A stretch of DNA of 32,968 nt from Pseudomonadota bacterium. GTDB lineage: Bacteria > Pseudomonadota > Alphaproteobacteria > Micropepsales > Micropepsaceae. The position numbers and the translations under genes were made by a program. The stretch lies in the NCBI GenBank assembly GCA_018242105.1, contig JAFECP010000019.1, forward strand, positions 23,278-56,245, read 5' to 3'. Below, one piece after another: positions 7,637 to 15,735 of this stretch (positions within the stretch are counted from its first letter, which is position 1; every line of letters begins with the position of its first letter). The notes below the pieces were generated by a model. It made no database searches, was not told the origin of the DNA, and saw only the letters and a program-made list of their open reading frames with translations.

Positions 7637-10090
7637 CTATTCCCGCCCGTGATCCGGTAGCAGGACTTCGCGGATGCCCTTGTGGTTGGGCTTGGAGACG
7701 ACGCCTTCTTCTTCCATCCGTTCGATGACGCGGGCCGCGCGGTTGTAACCGATCTCCAGACGCCGCTGGATGTAGGAGATGGTCGCCTTGCGGTCGCGCG
7801 CGACGATGGCGAGCGCCTTGTCGTAGGTGTCGTCGCCCGACGAGGAGTTGCCGCCCATCATGCCGTAGGAATCGTCCATCTCCTCTTCCGGCTCTTCGGT
7901 GACTTCGTCCAGATATTCCGGCGCGCCCTGAGACTTGAGGAACTTCACCACGTCTTCGACTTCGTGGTCGGTCACGAACGGGCCATGGATGCGGCGGATA
8001 CGCCCGCCCGTCATCATGTGCAGCATGTCGCCCTGGCCGAGCAATTGCTCCGCGCCCTGTTCGCCAAGGATGGTGCGGCTGTCGATCTTCGAGGTGACCT
8101 GAAAAGAGATGCGTGTCGGGAAGTTCGCCTTGATGGTGCCCGTGATGACGTCCACCGACGGGCGCTGCGTCGCCGCGATCAAATGAATGCCCGCCGCGCG
8201 CGCCATTTGCGCCAGGCGCTGCACCGCGCCTTCGATTTCCTTGCCGGAGATCATCATCAGATCGGCCACTTCATCGACCACCAGCACGATATAAGGCATC
8301 GGATCCAGTTCGAGCAGTTCGTCTTCGTAGATCGGCTTGCCGGTTTCGCGGTCGAAGCCGGTCTGCACCGTGCGCTTGAGCTGCTCGCCCTTGTCCTTGG
8401 CCTTGCGGACGCGTTCGTTGAACGCTTCGACGCCACGCACGCCCAGCTTGGACATCTTGCGATAGCGCTCTTCCATCTCGCGCACCGCCCATTTGAGCGC
8501 GACCACCGCCTTGCGCGGATCGGTCACGACCGGCGAGAGCAGATGCGGAATGCCGTCATAGACGGACAATTCGAGCATCTTCGGATCGATCATGATGAGG
8601 CGGCACAGTTCCGGCGGCATGCGATAGAGCAGCGACAGGATCATGGTGTTGAGGCCGACTGACTTGCCCGAACCGGTGGTGCCCGCAATGAGCAAGTGGG
8701 GCATTTTCGCCAGATCCGCCATCACCGGCTCGCCGCCGATGGTCTTGCCGAGCGCCAGCGTCAACGGCGCGCGCGCCTTCTCGAAATCGTTGCTCGACAG
8801 AAGCTCGCGCAGATAAACGGTTTCGCGGTGCTGGTTCGGCAATTCGATGCCGATGACGTTGCGCCCCGGAATGGTCGCGATGCGCGCGGCGACCGCCGAC
8901 ATCGAACGCGCCACGTCGTCGGAGAGCGAGATCACGCGGCTGGATTTGACGCCCGCCGCCGGTTCGAATTCGTACAGCGTCACCACCGGGCCGGGGCGCA
9001 CTGCCTGGATGCGTCCGCGCACGCCGAAATCGGAGAGCACCGCTTCCAGCATGCGCGCGTTTTCTTCCAGCGCTTCGTCGGTGATGTCGGAATTGTCCGT
9101 CACGCGCACCGGTTCGGCGAGAAGGCCGAGCGCCGGCAGTTGATATTCGCTATGCGCCAGGTTCAGCGCCGGTTGCTTGGCGGGTTTGAGTGGCGTGACT
9201 TTCTTCTGTTCTTCGCGCTTCACGCGCACCGGGCCCTTGCGCTCGCCGATTCCGGTATCGACGCCGGGCGTCACCGCAATGGGTTCGGGACGAATCTTCA
9301 GTTCGTAGCCGTCGTCTTCGTCCTCATCTTCATCGTCATAATCGTGATCGCCGTCATCGTCGTCATTGTGGTGATTGTAGAATTTCGGCCGGCTGTCGCG
9401 CAGTTCCTGCACCGCGCTCATCGTGCGCCCGTGCGCCCACAGGAAGAAGGCGGGAATGTTCGCGATGCCGCGCATGAAGCGGAAGAAGTGGATGCCTGTC
9501 GCGAGGAACGCGAGCGGCAATCCCGTCAGCAGCAGCAGCAAGGGCAGCGCCGTCGCCAGCCAGGGCGCGCCGTAGAAATGCGCGGCATGGGTGGAAAGCC
9601 CCGCCACCGCGAGGCCGATCAATCCACCCGCGCTGGTCGTCGGCAAGGATGCCGGGCCGTTCATCAGTCCAAGCCCCGCGGCGACGAAGATCGTTCCCAG
9701 AAACCACGCGAAGGCGCGCCAGATGGCATAGGACAAATGTTTGCCCGTCATCGCGCGCACGCCCCAGAAGGCGGGCGGGGCGAGGAAGGCGAGGGCGGCG
9801 ATGCCGAATGTCTGCAACAGCAAGTCTGCGGCCGTTGCGCCGAAGCCGCCCAGAAGATTGGTGGGTGCAGCCCCGGTGGCGTTGTTGATGCTGCCGTCGG
9901 CGGAATTGTAGGTCGCCAGCGCGATCAGCGCCGCCACAGAACCGACGAACAAGAGCAGCCCCGCGCCGCGCAGCGCCACGATCGAAAGCGCGCGGCCCAG
10001 TTTCATCCGTGCGTCGGTCATCGCATCGGCAAACGCCGCCTTGCGCGTCCGTGGCTGATACACGCCCATCGCCCGCCGTGACGCGCCCAT
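7637..10090 (-). CDS. ftsK: DNA translocase FtsK
   Basis: Septal DNA pump that clears the chromosome terminus during division and activates XerCD at dif. The 817 residues contain an N-terminal membrane domain with about four to five hydrophobic helices (residues 35-205), a short acidic linker (D/E-rich 243-260), the alpha/beta RecA-like motor with Walker A GTTGSGKS (470-477) and Walker B LVVDEVADLM (603-612), and the C-terminal winged-helix gamma domain (about 755-812, SYIQRRLEIGYNRAARVIER) that reads KOPS and contacts XerD. The linker is much shorter than in E. coli, normal for Alphaproteobacteria. The ATG shares one base with the stop of the upstream aminotransferase (TGATG), which fixes the start; the alternative Met8 is less likely. 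Confidence 0.97.
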   Translation of the reverse strand: MGASRRAMGVYQPRTRKAAFADAMTDARMKLGRALSIVALRGAGLLLFVGSVAALIALATYNSADGSINNATGAAPTNLLGGFGATAADLLLQTFGIAALAFLAPPAFWGVRAMTGKHLSYAIWRAFAWFLGTIFVAAGLGLMNGPASLPTTSAGGLIGLAVAGLSTHAAHFYGAPWLATALPLLLLLTGLPLAFLATGIHFFRFMRGIANIPAFFLWAHGRTMSAVQELRDSRPKFYNHHNDDDDGDHDYDDEDEDEDDGYELKIRPEPIAVTPGVDTGIGERKGPVRVKREEQKKVTPLKPAKQPALNLAHSEYQLPALGLLAEPVRVTDNSDITDEALEENARMLEAVLSDFGVRGRIQAVRPGPVVTLYEFEPAAGVKSSRVISLSDDVARSMSAVAARIATIPGRNVIGIELPNQHRETVYLRELLSSNDFEKARAPLTLALGKTIGGEPVMADLAKMPHLLIAGTTGSGKSVGLNTMILSLLYRMPPELCRLIMIDPKMLELSVYDGIPHLLSPVVTDPRKAVVALKWAVREMEERYRKMSKLGVRGVEAFNERVRKAKDKGEQLKRTVQTGFDRETGKPIYEDELLELDPMPYIVLVVDEVADLMMISGKEIEGAVQRLAQMARAAGIHLIAATQRPSVDVITGTIKANFPTRISFQVTSKIDSRTILGEQGAEQLLGQGDMLHMMTGGRIRRIHGPFVTDHEVEDVVKFLKSQGAPEYLDEVTEEPEEEMDDSYGMMGGNSSSGDDTYDKALAIVARDRKATISYIQRRLEIGYNRAARVIERMEEEGVVSKPNHKGIREVLLPDHGRE

Positions 10091-11295
10091 CAGTCTGCCC
10101 CGCTCAGAATTTCGCCCATCCTTTGAAGTGCTGTCCGAATGGTTGACAAATCGCTAACGAGCGCTACCCGGAGGAAGGAAAAGCCAGGGTTTGACTGGGG
10201 TTTTCCGGTTAGGATTTCCCTGCCCATATAGGCGCCGGGCAGGGTCCGGATGCTGCCTTCGCGCCACAGCTTGAGCGCTGCTTTCTCCCCGTCGCCCACA
10301 TCCAGCCACAGGAAGAACCCGCCTTCGGGCATGCGGAACCCGGCGTGGTTGCCGATCACCCGCCGCGCTTCCTCGAACCGTTCCTTGTAGGTCTGCCGGT
10401 TGGCGGCGACATGCGCTTCGTCGCGCCAGGCTGCTGCGCTCGCCGCCAGGATCGGCATCGGCACCTGCGGCCCGGCGTAATTGCGCCACTGGCGGAACGT
10501 CGCCATCAGCTTCGCATCGCCCGCGACAATGCCCGAGCGCAGGCCCGGCAGCGCCGAGCGCTTCGACAGCGAGTGGAAGGTGAGCAGGCGCGAGAAATCG
10601 CCCGTCATCGCATAACGCGCGGTCAGCGCGCCGACGGGTTTCTTGCCGAAATAGATGTCGGCGTAGCACTCGTCGGAGAACACCGTGAATTCGTATTGAT
10701 CGGCCAGCGCGAACAATTTGCGCCAATAGGGTTCATCCGCCACCGCGCCTTCGGGATTGGAGGGCGAGCAGATGTAAACCGCGACAGCGCGCTCCAGCGT
10801 CGCCTTCGGCAGCGCGGCATAGTCCGGCAGGAAGTTCGTCGCGGCGGTGGCCGGCACGAACACTGGCTCCGCGCCGCATCCCAGGATCGCGGCGGAATAG
10901 GCCTGATAGAACGGATTGGGCAGCAGGATCACCGGCCGCGCACCGGCTTTTGTCTCCGGGGTCACGATGTAGGGCGCGAGAAACAATCCTTCGCGCGTGC
11001 CGTTCAGCGGCAGCACATGCTTTTCGGGATCGATGGAATTTGCGGGTAGCTCAAACCGCCGCTGCACCCATGCCGCCGCCGCATCGCGCCAGTCCTTCGT
11101 GCCGTTCACCGCCGGATATTCGCCGAACTCGCCCGCGTGGCTGTTCAGCGCTTCCATCACGAAGGCCGGCGGCGTTCCACGCGGATCGCCCACGGCCAGG
11201 CTCACCACCGGCGCGCCCGGTTTCTCGTTGTCGAGCAGCGTGGACAACATGGCGAAGGAAGAGGGCGGCAAAGCCGCCAGACGGCCGGGAAGCAT
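10090..11295 (-). CDS. Class I/II PLP-dependent aminotransferase (DapC-like)
   Basis: Fold-type I aminotransferase, 401 residues. Visible PLP features are CSPSNPEG (around 176-183), the SDECYAD segment (207-213), and the Schiff-base lysine in FHSLSKRSALPGLRSG (K245). The family is typically annotated N-succinyldiaminopimelate aminotransferase in Alphaproteobacteria, a lysine/peptidoglycan precursor step, but activity on other acceptors cannot be excluded. Two starts are possible: GTG at 11301 or ATG at 11295; AAGGA lies nine bases from the ATG and only three from the GTG, so the ATG is chosen. It is translationally coupled to ftsK, a pairing seen widely in Alphaproteobacteria. Confidence 0.88.
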   Translation of the reverse strand: MLPGRLAALPPSSFAMLSTLLDNEKPGAPVVSLAVGDPRGTPPAFVMEALNSHAGEFGEYPAVNGTKDWRDAAAAWVQRRFELPANSIDPEKHVLPLNGTREGLFLAPYIVTPETKAGARPVILLPNPFYQAYSAAILGCGAEPVFVPATAATNFLPDYAALPKATLERAVAVYICSPSNPEGAVADEPYWRKLFALADQYEFTVFSDECYADIYFGKKPVGALTARYAMTGDFSRLLTFHSLSKRSALPGLRSGIVAGDAKLMATFRQWRNYAGPQVPMPILAASAAAWRDEAHVAANRQTYKERFEEARRVIGNHAGFRMPEGGFFLWLDVGDGEKAALKLWREGSIRTLPGAYMGREILTGKPQSNPGFSFLRVALVSDLSTIRTALQRMGEILSGAD

Positions 11296-11354
11296 GGTCA
11301 CGCGTCCTTGTGAGAGGCGCGAATCCTAACCGTGTGCGGAGTGATTAAAAAGAT

Positions 11355-11382
11355 TCCCTCTCCCCCAAAAGGGGGAGAGGGA
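11355..11382 (-). terminator. Intrinsic terminator of the outer-membrane protein gene, built from a REP-like palindrome
   Basis: A perfect 12-bp stem TCCCTCTCCCCC / GGGGGAGAGGGA with an AAAA loop. On the minus strand it is followed by ATCTTTTTAATC, so it works as a terminator six bases past the stop of the barrel protein gene. The stem is the same CCCTCTCCCCC unit found in the doublet between glnK and amtB. Confidence 0.75.
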
Positions 11383-11388
11383 GACATG

Positions 11389-12120
11389 TTAGAAGTGGTA
11401 CGCCACCGCCACGCGCAGCGCGCTGTTGCGCACGCCGATGCTGCGGCCGTTCCACTCCGGCGCCTGCCCCGCATAGGCCGTGCGGCCGAAATCCTCGAAC
11501 AGATATTCGGCGCGCAACGTGATGTGCTCGGCGATCGGCGTTTCCATGCCGAGGCCCAGATTGAAGCCGGAGAGCGTCTTTTTGCGCGCAAAGTTGAAGA
11601 CGTCCGGTGTCGCCGGATGGGCGGCGTCGTAGCAAAGCCCGACCAGCGACAGCTTGGTGTCGGCGAAGGAATAACCACCCGCCGCGTAGAACAGCGTGTC
11701 GCCGCTCGTCCAGCCGATGCGCGCGCGCAGCCGGCCGCTCATGTCCGTCTTCAGGTGGTTGAGCGTGGTGAAGGAGTCGTGCGCGGAGGTGAAGCAGCCA
11801 TCGATCTTGGTGCAGGCCGTGACGCTGGAGGTGCCGTTGCCGGAGGTCAGGTCGCCTTCCAGGCCATAGACCATAGCGCCGCTCTGCCAGTTGACGCCGA
11901 GAACACCGCCGCCGGCGAAGGCCGTGTGCTTGTCATGGGTTTGCTGCAGCACGTCATGCGTGTCGCCCGGCAGCGCGAAATGCGTGTTGCCGAAATTCGC
12001 ATCCGCGACGGCGCCGGCATAGAAGCCGCTCCAGTCCATCGGCGCTTCGTCAGCGAGCGACGCCGCGGAAGACAAAAGAAGAGACGCCGCCGCGAGCGGC
12101 AGCAGGTTTCGAAGTTGCAT
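11389..12120 (-). CDS. Outer-membrane beta-barrel protein (porin/Omp25-like family)
   Basis: A 243-residue protein with a signal peptide (MQLRNLLPLAAASLLLSSAA, cleavage after SLA, residue 23) followed by DWSGFYAGAVADANFG, the usual first strand of small alphaproteobacterial barrels (WSGFYAG). Alternating amphipathic strands run throughout, e.g. TAFAGGGVLGVNWQSGAMVYGLEGD and LRARIGWTSGDTLFYAAGGYSF. The last residues VAVAYHF end in the terminal phenylalanine recognised by the BAM machinery. Four cysteines near residues 104-180 are unusual for a barrel and could form loops with disulfides. The frame is open eight codons further upstream, but the ATG with the signal peptide is preferred. Physiological role unknown; relatives act as small porins or adhesins. 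Confidence 0.86.
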   Translation of the reverse strand: MQLRNLLPLAAASLLLSSAASLADEAPMDWSGFYAGAVADANFGNTHFALPGDTHDVLQQTHDKHTAFAGGGVLGVNWQSGAMVYGLEGDLTSGNGTSSVTACTKIDGCFTSAHDSFTTLNHLKTDMSGRLRARIGWTSGDTLFYAAGGYSFADTKLSLVGLCYDAAHPATPDVFNFARKKTLSGFNLGLGMETPIAEHITLRAEYLFEDFGRTAYAGQAPEWNGRSIGVRNSALRVAVAYHF

Positions 12121-12295
12121 CGTGAGAATTCCCCAGTTGGACAATGACAGCGTCCGGCCCCGCCCGGATCAGGTGGCGTGATTACTCCCGCGGCGCGGTT
12201 ATCGCCAGTGAAACTTGCAACCGGTTTTGGCCACCCTGCTATTGGGGATTGCTATCAGGTCAGAGCCTTGCGGACAGACAGCATCGATCAATTCG

Positions 12296-12584
12296 TCAGG
12301 ATCGGTGTTCACGGCCATGCCAAATTCGCAGGATCAGGACTGTCTGGCGCGAACGCGAATGGTGATAACGGATAACATAAGCGGAGTTTCCAAACGGCGC
12401 ATAAAGCTCATGCAAATCGGTCCGGCCCGATGCGCCGTCCCAGCCCCGGAAACTGCCCAAGCAGACCGATGCGGTCTCGCAAAAGTGCAATTGCGCCATC
12501 GGCGGCGCCAGCATCGTTTTGGGCAAGAAAAAGTTTTAATCGCTCCAGATCGCCGCCTGCGCGCGGCGATAGAACGATTCTCAT
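12296..12584 (-). pseudogene. RelE/ParE-family toxin gene broken by a one-base insertion
   Basis: The first frame encodes MRIVLSPRAGGDLERLKLFL and on to FPGLGRRIGPD, the N-terminal two thirds of a RelE/ParE-type toxin, then meets a stop at 12408. The C-terminal third (DLHELYAPFGNSAYVIRYHH, then VLILRIWHGRE) continues in the frame one base over and ends at 12296. Removing one C at about base 12419 (the GGTCC/GGACC run) would give one 95-residue protein reading GRRIGPDDLHELYAPFG, which matches the family layout and length. The ATG overlaps the antitoxin stop by four bases (ATGA), the canonical order for this module. Options are a true inactivating mutation, a sequencing or assembly error, or less likely programmed frameshifting. 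Confidence 0.8.
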
Positions 12585-12898
12585 AATTTGCGCGGCTGCG
12601 GCAGCGGCAATTCCCGCGTCGTTCCCCAGCTTTCCATCCAGGCAATAACGTCGTCGAAAGGAATACCCTCGCCTGTGCGTTCGAAGTCCGCCGCGGCGCG
12701 CGCATCTTCCGCCAAAGCTTGAGGCGACCAAGGTCCACGCCCCTGCTTGCGCAGAATATCCAAATGAGATGGCAATGGCGCTTCAATGCCAGCCAGCTCA
12801 TGCAGGAATTGCGTCAAGGTCTGCCCACGGGTTTGCGCCACACCTTCCAGCGCTTCGGCAGTTTCGCTATCGATCTCGATCGTTCGGGACTTTGCCAT
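12581..12898 (-). CDS. RelB/CopG-type antitoxin (ribbon-helix-helix)
   Basis: A 105-residue protein that opens MAKSRTIEIDSETAEALEGV, a strand followed by two helices as in ribbon-helix-helix DNA-binding antitoxins. The C-terminal tail GIPFDDVIAWMESWGTTREL (79-98) is the toxin-wrapping helix motif common in antitoxins of RelE/ParE systems. It would neutralise the neighbouring toxin and repress its own operon. Its stop overlaps the toxin ATG. The frame begins 7 codons earlier at a TTG, but the ATG at MAKS is the normal family start. It is intact although the toxin is frameshifted, as expected if the toxin decayed first. Confidence 0.85.
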   Translation of the reverse strand: MAKSRTIEIDSETAEALEGVAQTRGQTLTQFLHELAGIEAPLPSHLDILRKQGRGPWSPQALAEDARAAADFERTGEGIPFDDVIAWMESWGTTRELPLPQPRKL

Positions 12899-12937
12899 GT
12901 AGGAATTTTGCGCCCACAATGGGGAAAAGAAAAGGGG

Positions 12938-13384
12938 TCAGAAGTTCTTGCGGTACTGCAGGAAGCCGGATTTGTCCGCGATGTTGTCGTAGAGCTTCAT
13001 CGCCGTCGTGTTGGTTTCGTGCGTCATCCAATAGACGCGCGCCGCGCCCGCGTCCTGCGCACGCGCATACACCGCTTCGATCAGCGCGCGCCCCACGCCT
13101 TTGCCGCGCAGACCCTTCTCCGTGAACAGATCCTGCAGATAGCAGACCGGCGCGATCAGCGAGGTGGAGCGGTGATAAAGATAGTGGACGATGCCGGCGA
13201 TGCGCCCGTCCATCTCCGCGACGACGATGTGTATCGGCTCATAAACATCGAAGGCGCGATGCCACAGCACGCGGGTGATCTGCGCATCCGGCTCGCGTTC
13301 GTAAAAGCGGGTATAGCCATCCCACAACGGCTCCCATTGCTGGAAGTCGTCCTTGCGCGCCTCGCGCACTGTGATCTTTGTCAT
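12938..13384 (-). CDS. GNAT-family N-acetyltransferase
   Basis: Acetyl-CoA-dependent acetyltransferase of 148 residues. The acetyl-CoA pyrophosphate-binding loop (motif A, R/Q-x-x-G-x-G/A) is LRGKGVGRAL (92-101), preceded by the strand YLQDLFTEKG; motif B is THETNTTAMKLYD (121-133) and the C-terminal strand GFLQYRK. The acceptor substrate cannot be predicted; relatives modify small amines or protein N-termini. GGAGG seven bases before the ATG confirms the start. A single-gene unit next to the toxin-antitoxin remnant and upstream of a cluster of palindromic repeats. Confidence 0.92.
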   Translation of the reverse strand: MTKITVREARKDDFQQWEPLWDGYTRFYEREPDAQITRVLWHRAFDVYEPIHIVVAEMDGRIAGIVHYLYHRSTSLIAPVCYLQDLFTEKGLRGKGVGRALIEAVYARAQDAGAARVYWMTHETNTTAMKLYDNIADKSGFLQYRKNF

Positions 13385-13486
13385 GGCATGTCCTCCCGCC
13401 GCCTTGATAGCAGAGGTGTGGAAGAGCGGAAGATGCGCGAAGCGCAGAGCCGCTAGTCTTCACGATTTCTTGCAAAGAACACCATC

Positions 13487-13532
13487 CTCCGCGTCTCCGC
13501 GTGCAAAAAATTCCTCACGCGGAGCCGCGGAG
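13487..13532. repeat. GC-rich hairpin, CTCCGCG-type palindrome
   Basis: CTCCGCGTCTCCGCGTG and CACGCGGAGCCGCGGAG are inverted copies (16 of 17 matches) with a 12-base AT-rich loop. The stem consists of two CTCCGCG half-units. It is a different palindrome family from the neighbours at 13579 and 15137. It sits in the gap between the GNAT gene start and amtB; no reading frame of interest overlaps it. Confidence 0.75.
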
Positions 13533-13578
13533 TCTCATCGATCGTTGGACGTTGGGGTTGATCTCGCCAAATACAGGT

Positions 13579-13708
13579 TGTCATGGCCCACCGGAGTGTG
13601 GGCCACCCAGGTGCAATCTGTTCATTCGGTGCAGGAAAAGCTGCGCTCAATTCTTAGATACCGCGTCTCGCATCACCTGGGCGGCCCACACTCCGGTGGG
13701 CCGTGACA
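13579..13708. repeat. Inverted pair of palindromes (REP doublet, REPIN-like)
   Basis: Two 35-base arms (13579-13613 and 13674-13708) are inverted copies with 33 of 35 matches, separated by a 60-base unrelated spacer. Each arm is itself a hairpin, GGCCCAC-CGGAGT-GTGGGCC. This hairpin-spacer-inverted-hairpin layout is that of REP doublets mobilised by RAYT-type transposases. No transposase gene is in the window. The two arm differences are transitions, one of which keeps G-U pairing in RNA. The doublet lies 20 bases beyond the amtB terminator, in the gap with the GNAT gene. Confidence 0.75.
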
Positions 13709-13727
13709 GCGGTGTGGTGGAAAGAGC

Positions 13728-13760
13728 AAAAAAAGGGCGCGTCCGGTGAAGGACGCGCCC
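13728..13760 (-). terminator. Intrinsic terminator of amtB
   Basis: A perfect 10-bp stem GGGCGCGTCC / GGACGCGCCC with a six-base loop; on the minus strand it is followed by a run of seven T. It begins 21 bases past the amtB stop and should end the glnK-amtB transcript. Confidence 0.9.
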
Positions 13761-13781
13761 CAGTTCAGAAGGGAAAAGCTC

Positions 13782-15077
13782 TCAGCCGTGCACGGTCTCT
13801 CCGTGCAGGTTGATGTCGAGACCCTCGATCTCCACATCGCGCGGCACCCGCAGGCCGATGACCAGATCGATCGCCTTGAGAATGATGAACGTGCCAACCG
13901 CACAGTAAATGAACGTCGCCGCCACGTCGTAAAACTGGATCAGCATCTGATGGCCGTTGCCGTCATAGAGCCAGCCATGCGCGGTGGAATTTATCGCGTT
14001 CTTCGCAAAGACGCCGGTGAGAAGCGCGCCCAGCGCGCCACCCACGCCATGCACGCCCCAGGCATCGAGTGCATCGTCATAGCCGATCCACTTCTTCACC
14101 CACACCGCCGAGAAATAGCAGACGATGCCGGCGGCGAAGCCGATGATGAGCGCGCCCTGCGCATCCACGAAGCCCGATGCCGGCGTGATGGCGACGAGAC
14201 CGGCCACTGCGCCGGAGATCATGCCCAGCACGCTCGGCTTCTTGCCGATGAACCATTCGACGCCCATCCAGCCAAGCGCCGCCGCCGCGGTGGCGATCTG
14301 CGTCGCCGCCGCCGCCATGCCGGCGTTCACGTTCGCGCTCACCGCGGAACCCGCGTTGAATCCGAACCAGCCGACCCAGAGCAGCGATGCGCCGATCACG
14401 GAAAGCACCAGATTGTGCGGCGCCATGTCGGTCGAGCCGAGGCCCACGCGCTTGCCGAGCACAAGGCAGGTGACAAGCGCCGCGGTGCCCGCGTTCAGAT
14501 GCACCACCGTGCCGCCGGCGTAATCCAGCGCGCCCAGCGATCCCAGCCAGCCGCCGCCCCACACCCAATGGGCGATGGGGCAATAGACTAGCAGCAGCCA
14601 CAGAGACATGAACCACATGAAGGCGGAGAACTTCATGCGGTCCGCCAGCGCCCCCGCGATCAGCGCGGGCGTGATGATGGCGAAGGTCATCTGGAAGAAC
14701 ATGTAAACGGATTCCGGGATCGTCGCCGCCAGCGGGTTCACCGCGTTCAACCCCATCTTGCCCAAGAGGAACTGATCGAAGCTGCCGATGAACTGGTTGG
14801 CGGATGAATTCGCATTGGTGGTGAAGGCGAGCGAATAGCCGATCGCCATCCACAGCACCGTGATGATGCAGGTGGCCCCGAAGCTTTGCGCAAGCGTGGC
14901 CAGCACATTCTTCTTGCGCACCATGCCGCCATAGAACAGCGCCAGGCCCGGAATGGTCATCATCAGAACCAGTGCCGATGAGGTGAGCATCCACGCCGTG
15001 TCGCCGGAATCGATCTTGGATGTTGCGGCGAGGGCGGGCGTGGCAAGAAAAGTTAGGCAGCTTGCAATAAGCGCCAT
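13782..15077 (-). CDS. amtB: Ammonium transporter AmtB
   Basis: Inner-membrane trimeric ammonium channel, gated by the PII protein GlnK. The 431-residue product has a cleavable signal peptide (MALIASCLTFLATPALA) and the eleven membrane helices of the family. The pore twin histidines are H193 (DYAGGTVVHLNAG) and H343 (DAWGVHGVGGALG). Start choice: the frame is open 90 codons further upstream, but that stretch is made of the CCCTCTCCCCC palindrome doublet translated (Gly/Pro/Glu-rich), so the internal ATG with a signal peptide and GGAGG/GGAAG upstream is taken. The gene follows glnK, and regulation by nitrogen status is implied by the sigma-54-type promoter before glnK. Confidence 0.96.
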   Translation of the reverse strand: MALIASCLTFLATPALAATSKIDSGDTAWMLTSSALVLMMTIPGLALFYGGMVRKKNVLATLAQSFGATCIITVLWMAIGYSLAFTTNANSSANQFIGSFDQFLLGKMGLNAVNPLAATIPESVYMFFQMTFAIITPALIAGALADRMKFSAFMWFMSLWLLLVYCPIAHWVWGGGWLGSLGALDYAGGTVVHLNAGTAALVTCLVLGKRVGLGSTDMAPHNLVLSVIGASLLWVGWFGFNAGSAVSANVNAGMAAAATQIATAAAALGWMGVEWFIGKKPSVLGMISGAVAGLVAITPASGFVDAQGALIIGFAAGIVCYFSAVWVKKWIGYDDALDAWGVHGVGGALGALLTGVFAKNAINSTAHGWLYDGNGHQMLIQFYDVAATFIYCAVGTFIILKAIDLVIGLRVPRDVEIEGLDINLHGETVHG

Positions 15078-15136
15078 CGCAAACTTCCACCCTCCGCCCA
15101 AAGACAGACGATCGCGAAGAGCAAAGCAAAAACTTT

Positions 15137-15264
15137 CCCTCTCCCCCTTCAGGGGGAGAGGGCAGGGTGAGGGGGCCTCTCCACCGGCACTCTGCACGGC
15201 GCATCGCGCTAGCGGCACCACCCCCTCACCCCAACCCTCTCCCCCACCTTCGTGGGGGAGAGGG
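15137..15264. repeat. Inverted pair of CCCTCTCCCCC palindromes (REP doublet) between glnK and amtB
   Basis: Left unit CCCTCTCCCCC-TTCA-GGGGGAGAGGG followed by a CAGGGTGAGGGGG tail (15137-15175). Right unit is its inverse, CCCCCTCACCCCAACCC leading into CTCCCCCACC-TTCG-TGGGGGAGAGGG (15221-15264). Each arm can fold alone, and the two tails pair with each other across a 45-base spacer. The element lies inside the operon, in the 266-base gap between glnK and amtB, and may affect expression or stability of the downstream amtB message. Single copies of the core are at 11355 and, degraded, at 7062. Confidence 0.8.
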
Positions 15265-15343
15265 AGGATGAGTGAGCAAGGAGGGCGGGACATTGAGTTG
15301 CTCTCGTCGAAATTCATTCTCTTCCCCTTCGTGATTTCAAAAT

Positions 15344-15709
<366 letters not shown>

Positions 15710-15720
15710 TTAAGACTTTC

Positions 15721-15735
15721 TCAAGAACCGTGCCA
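15721..15735 (-). promoter_or_regulatory. Sigma-54-type promoter for glnK-amtB
   Basis: Minus strand reads CTTGGCACGGTTCTTGAG: the -24 element TGGCAC and the -12 element TTGA spaced by five bases. This matches the sigma-54 consensus (TGGCAC-N5-TTGC) except A for C in the last core position. The predicted start is about 30 bases before the glnK ATG, where nitrogen-controlled promoters are expected. Confidence 0.65.

Noticed and set aside
11355-15264. CRISPR array suspected from the repeated palindromes
   Set aside because: Copies are few, differ in sequence, are inverted, and spacers are not regular; no cas genes are present.
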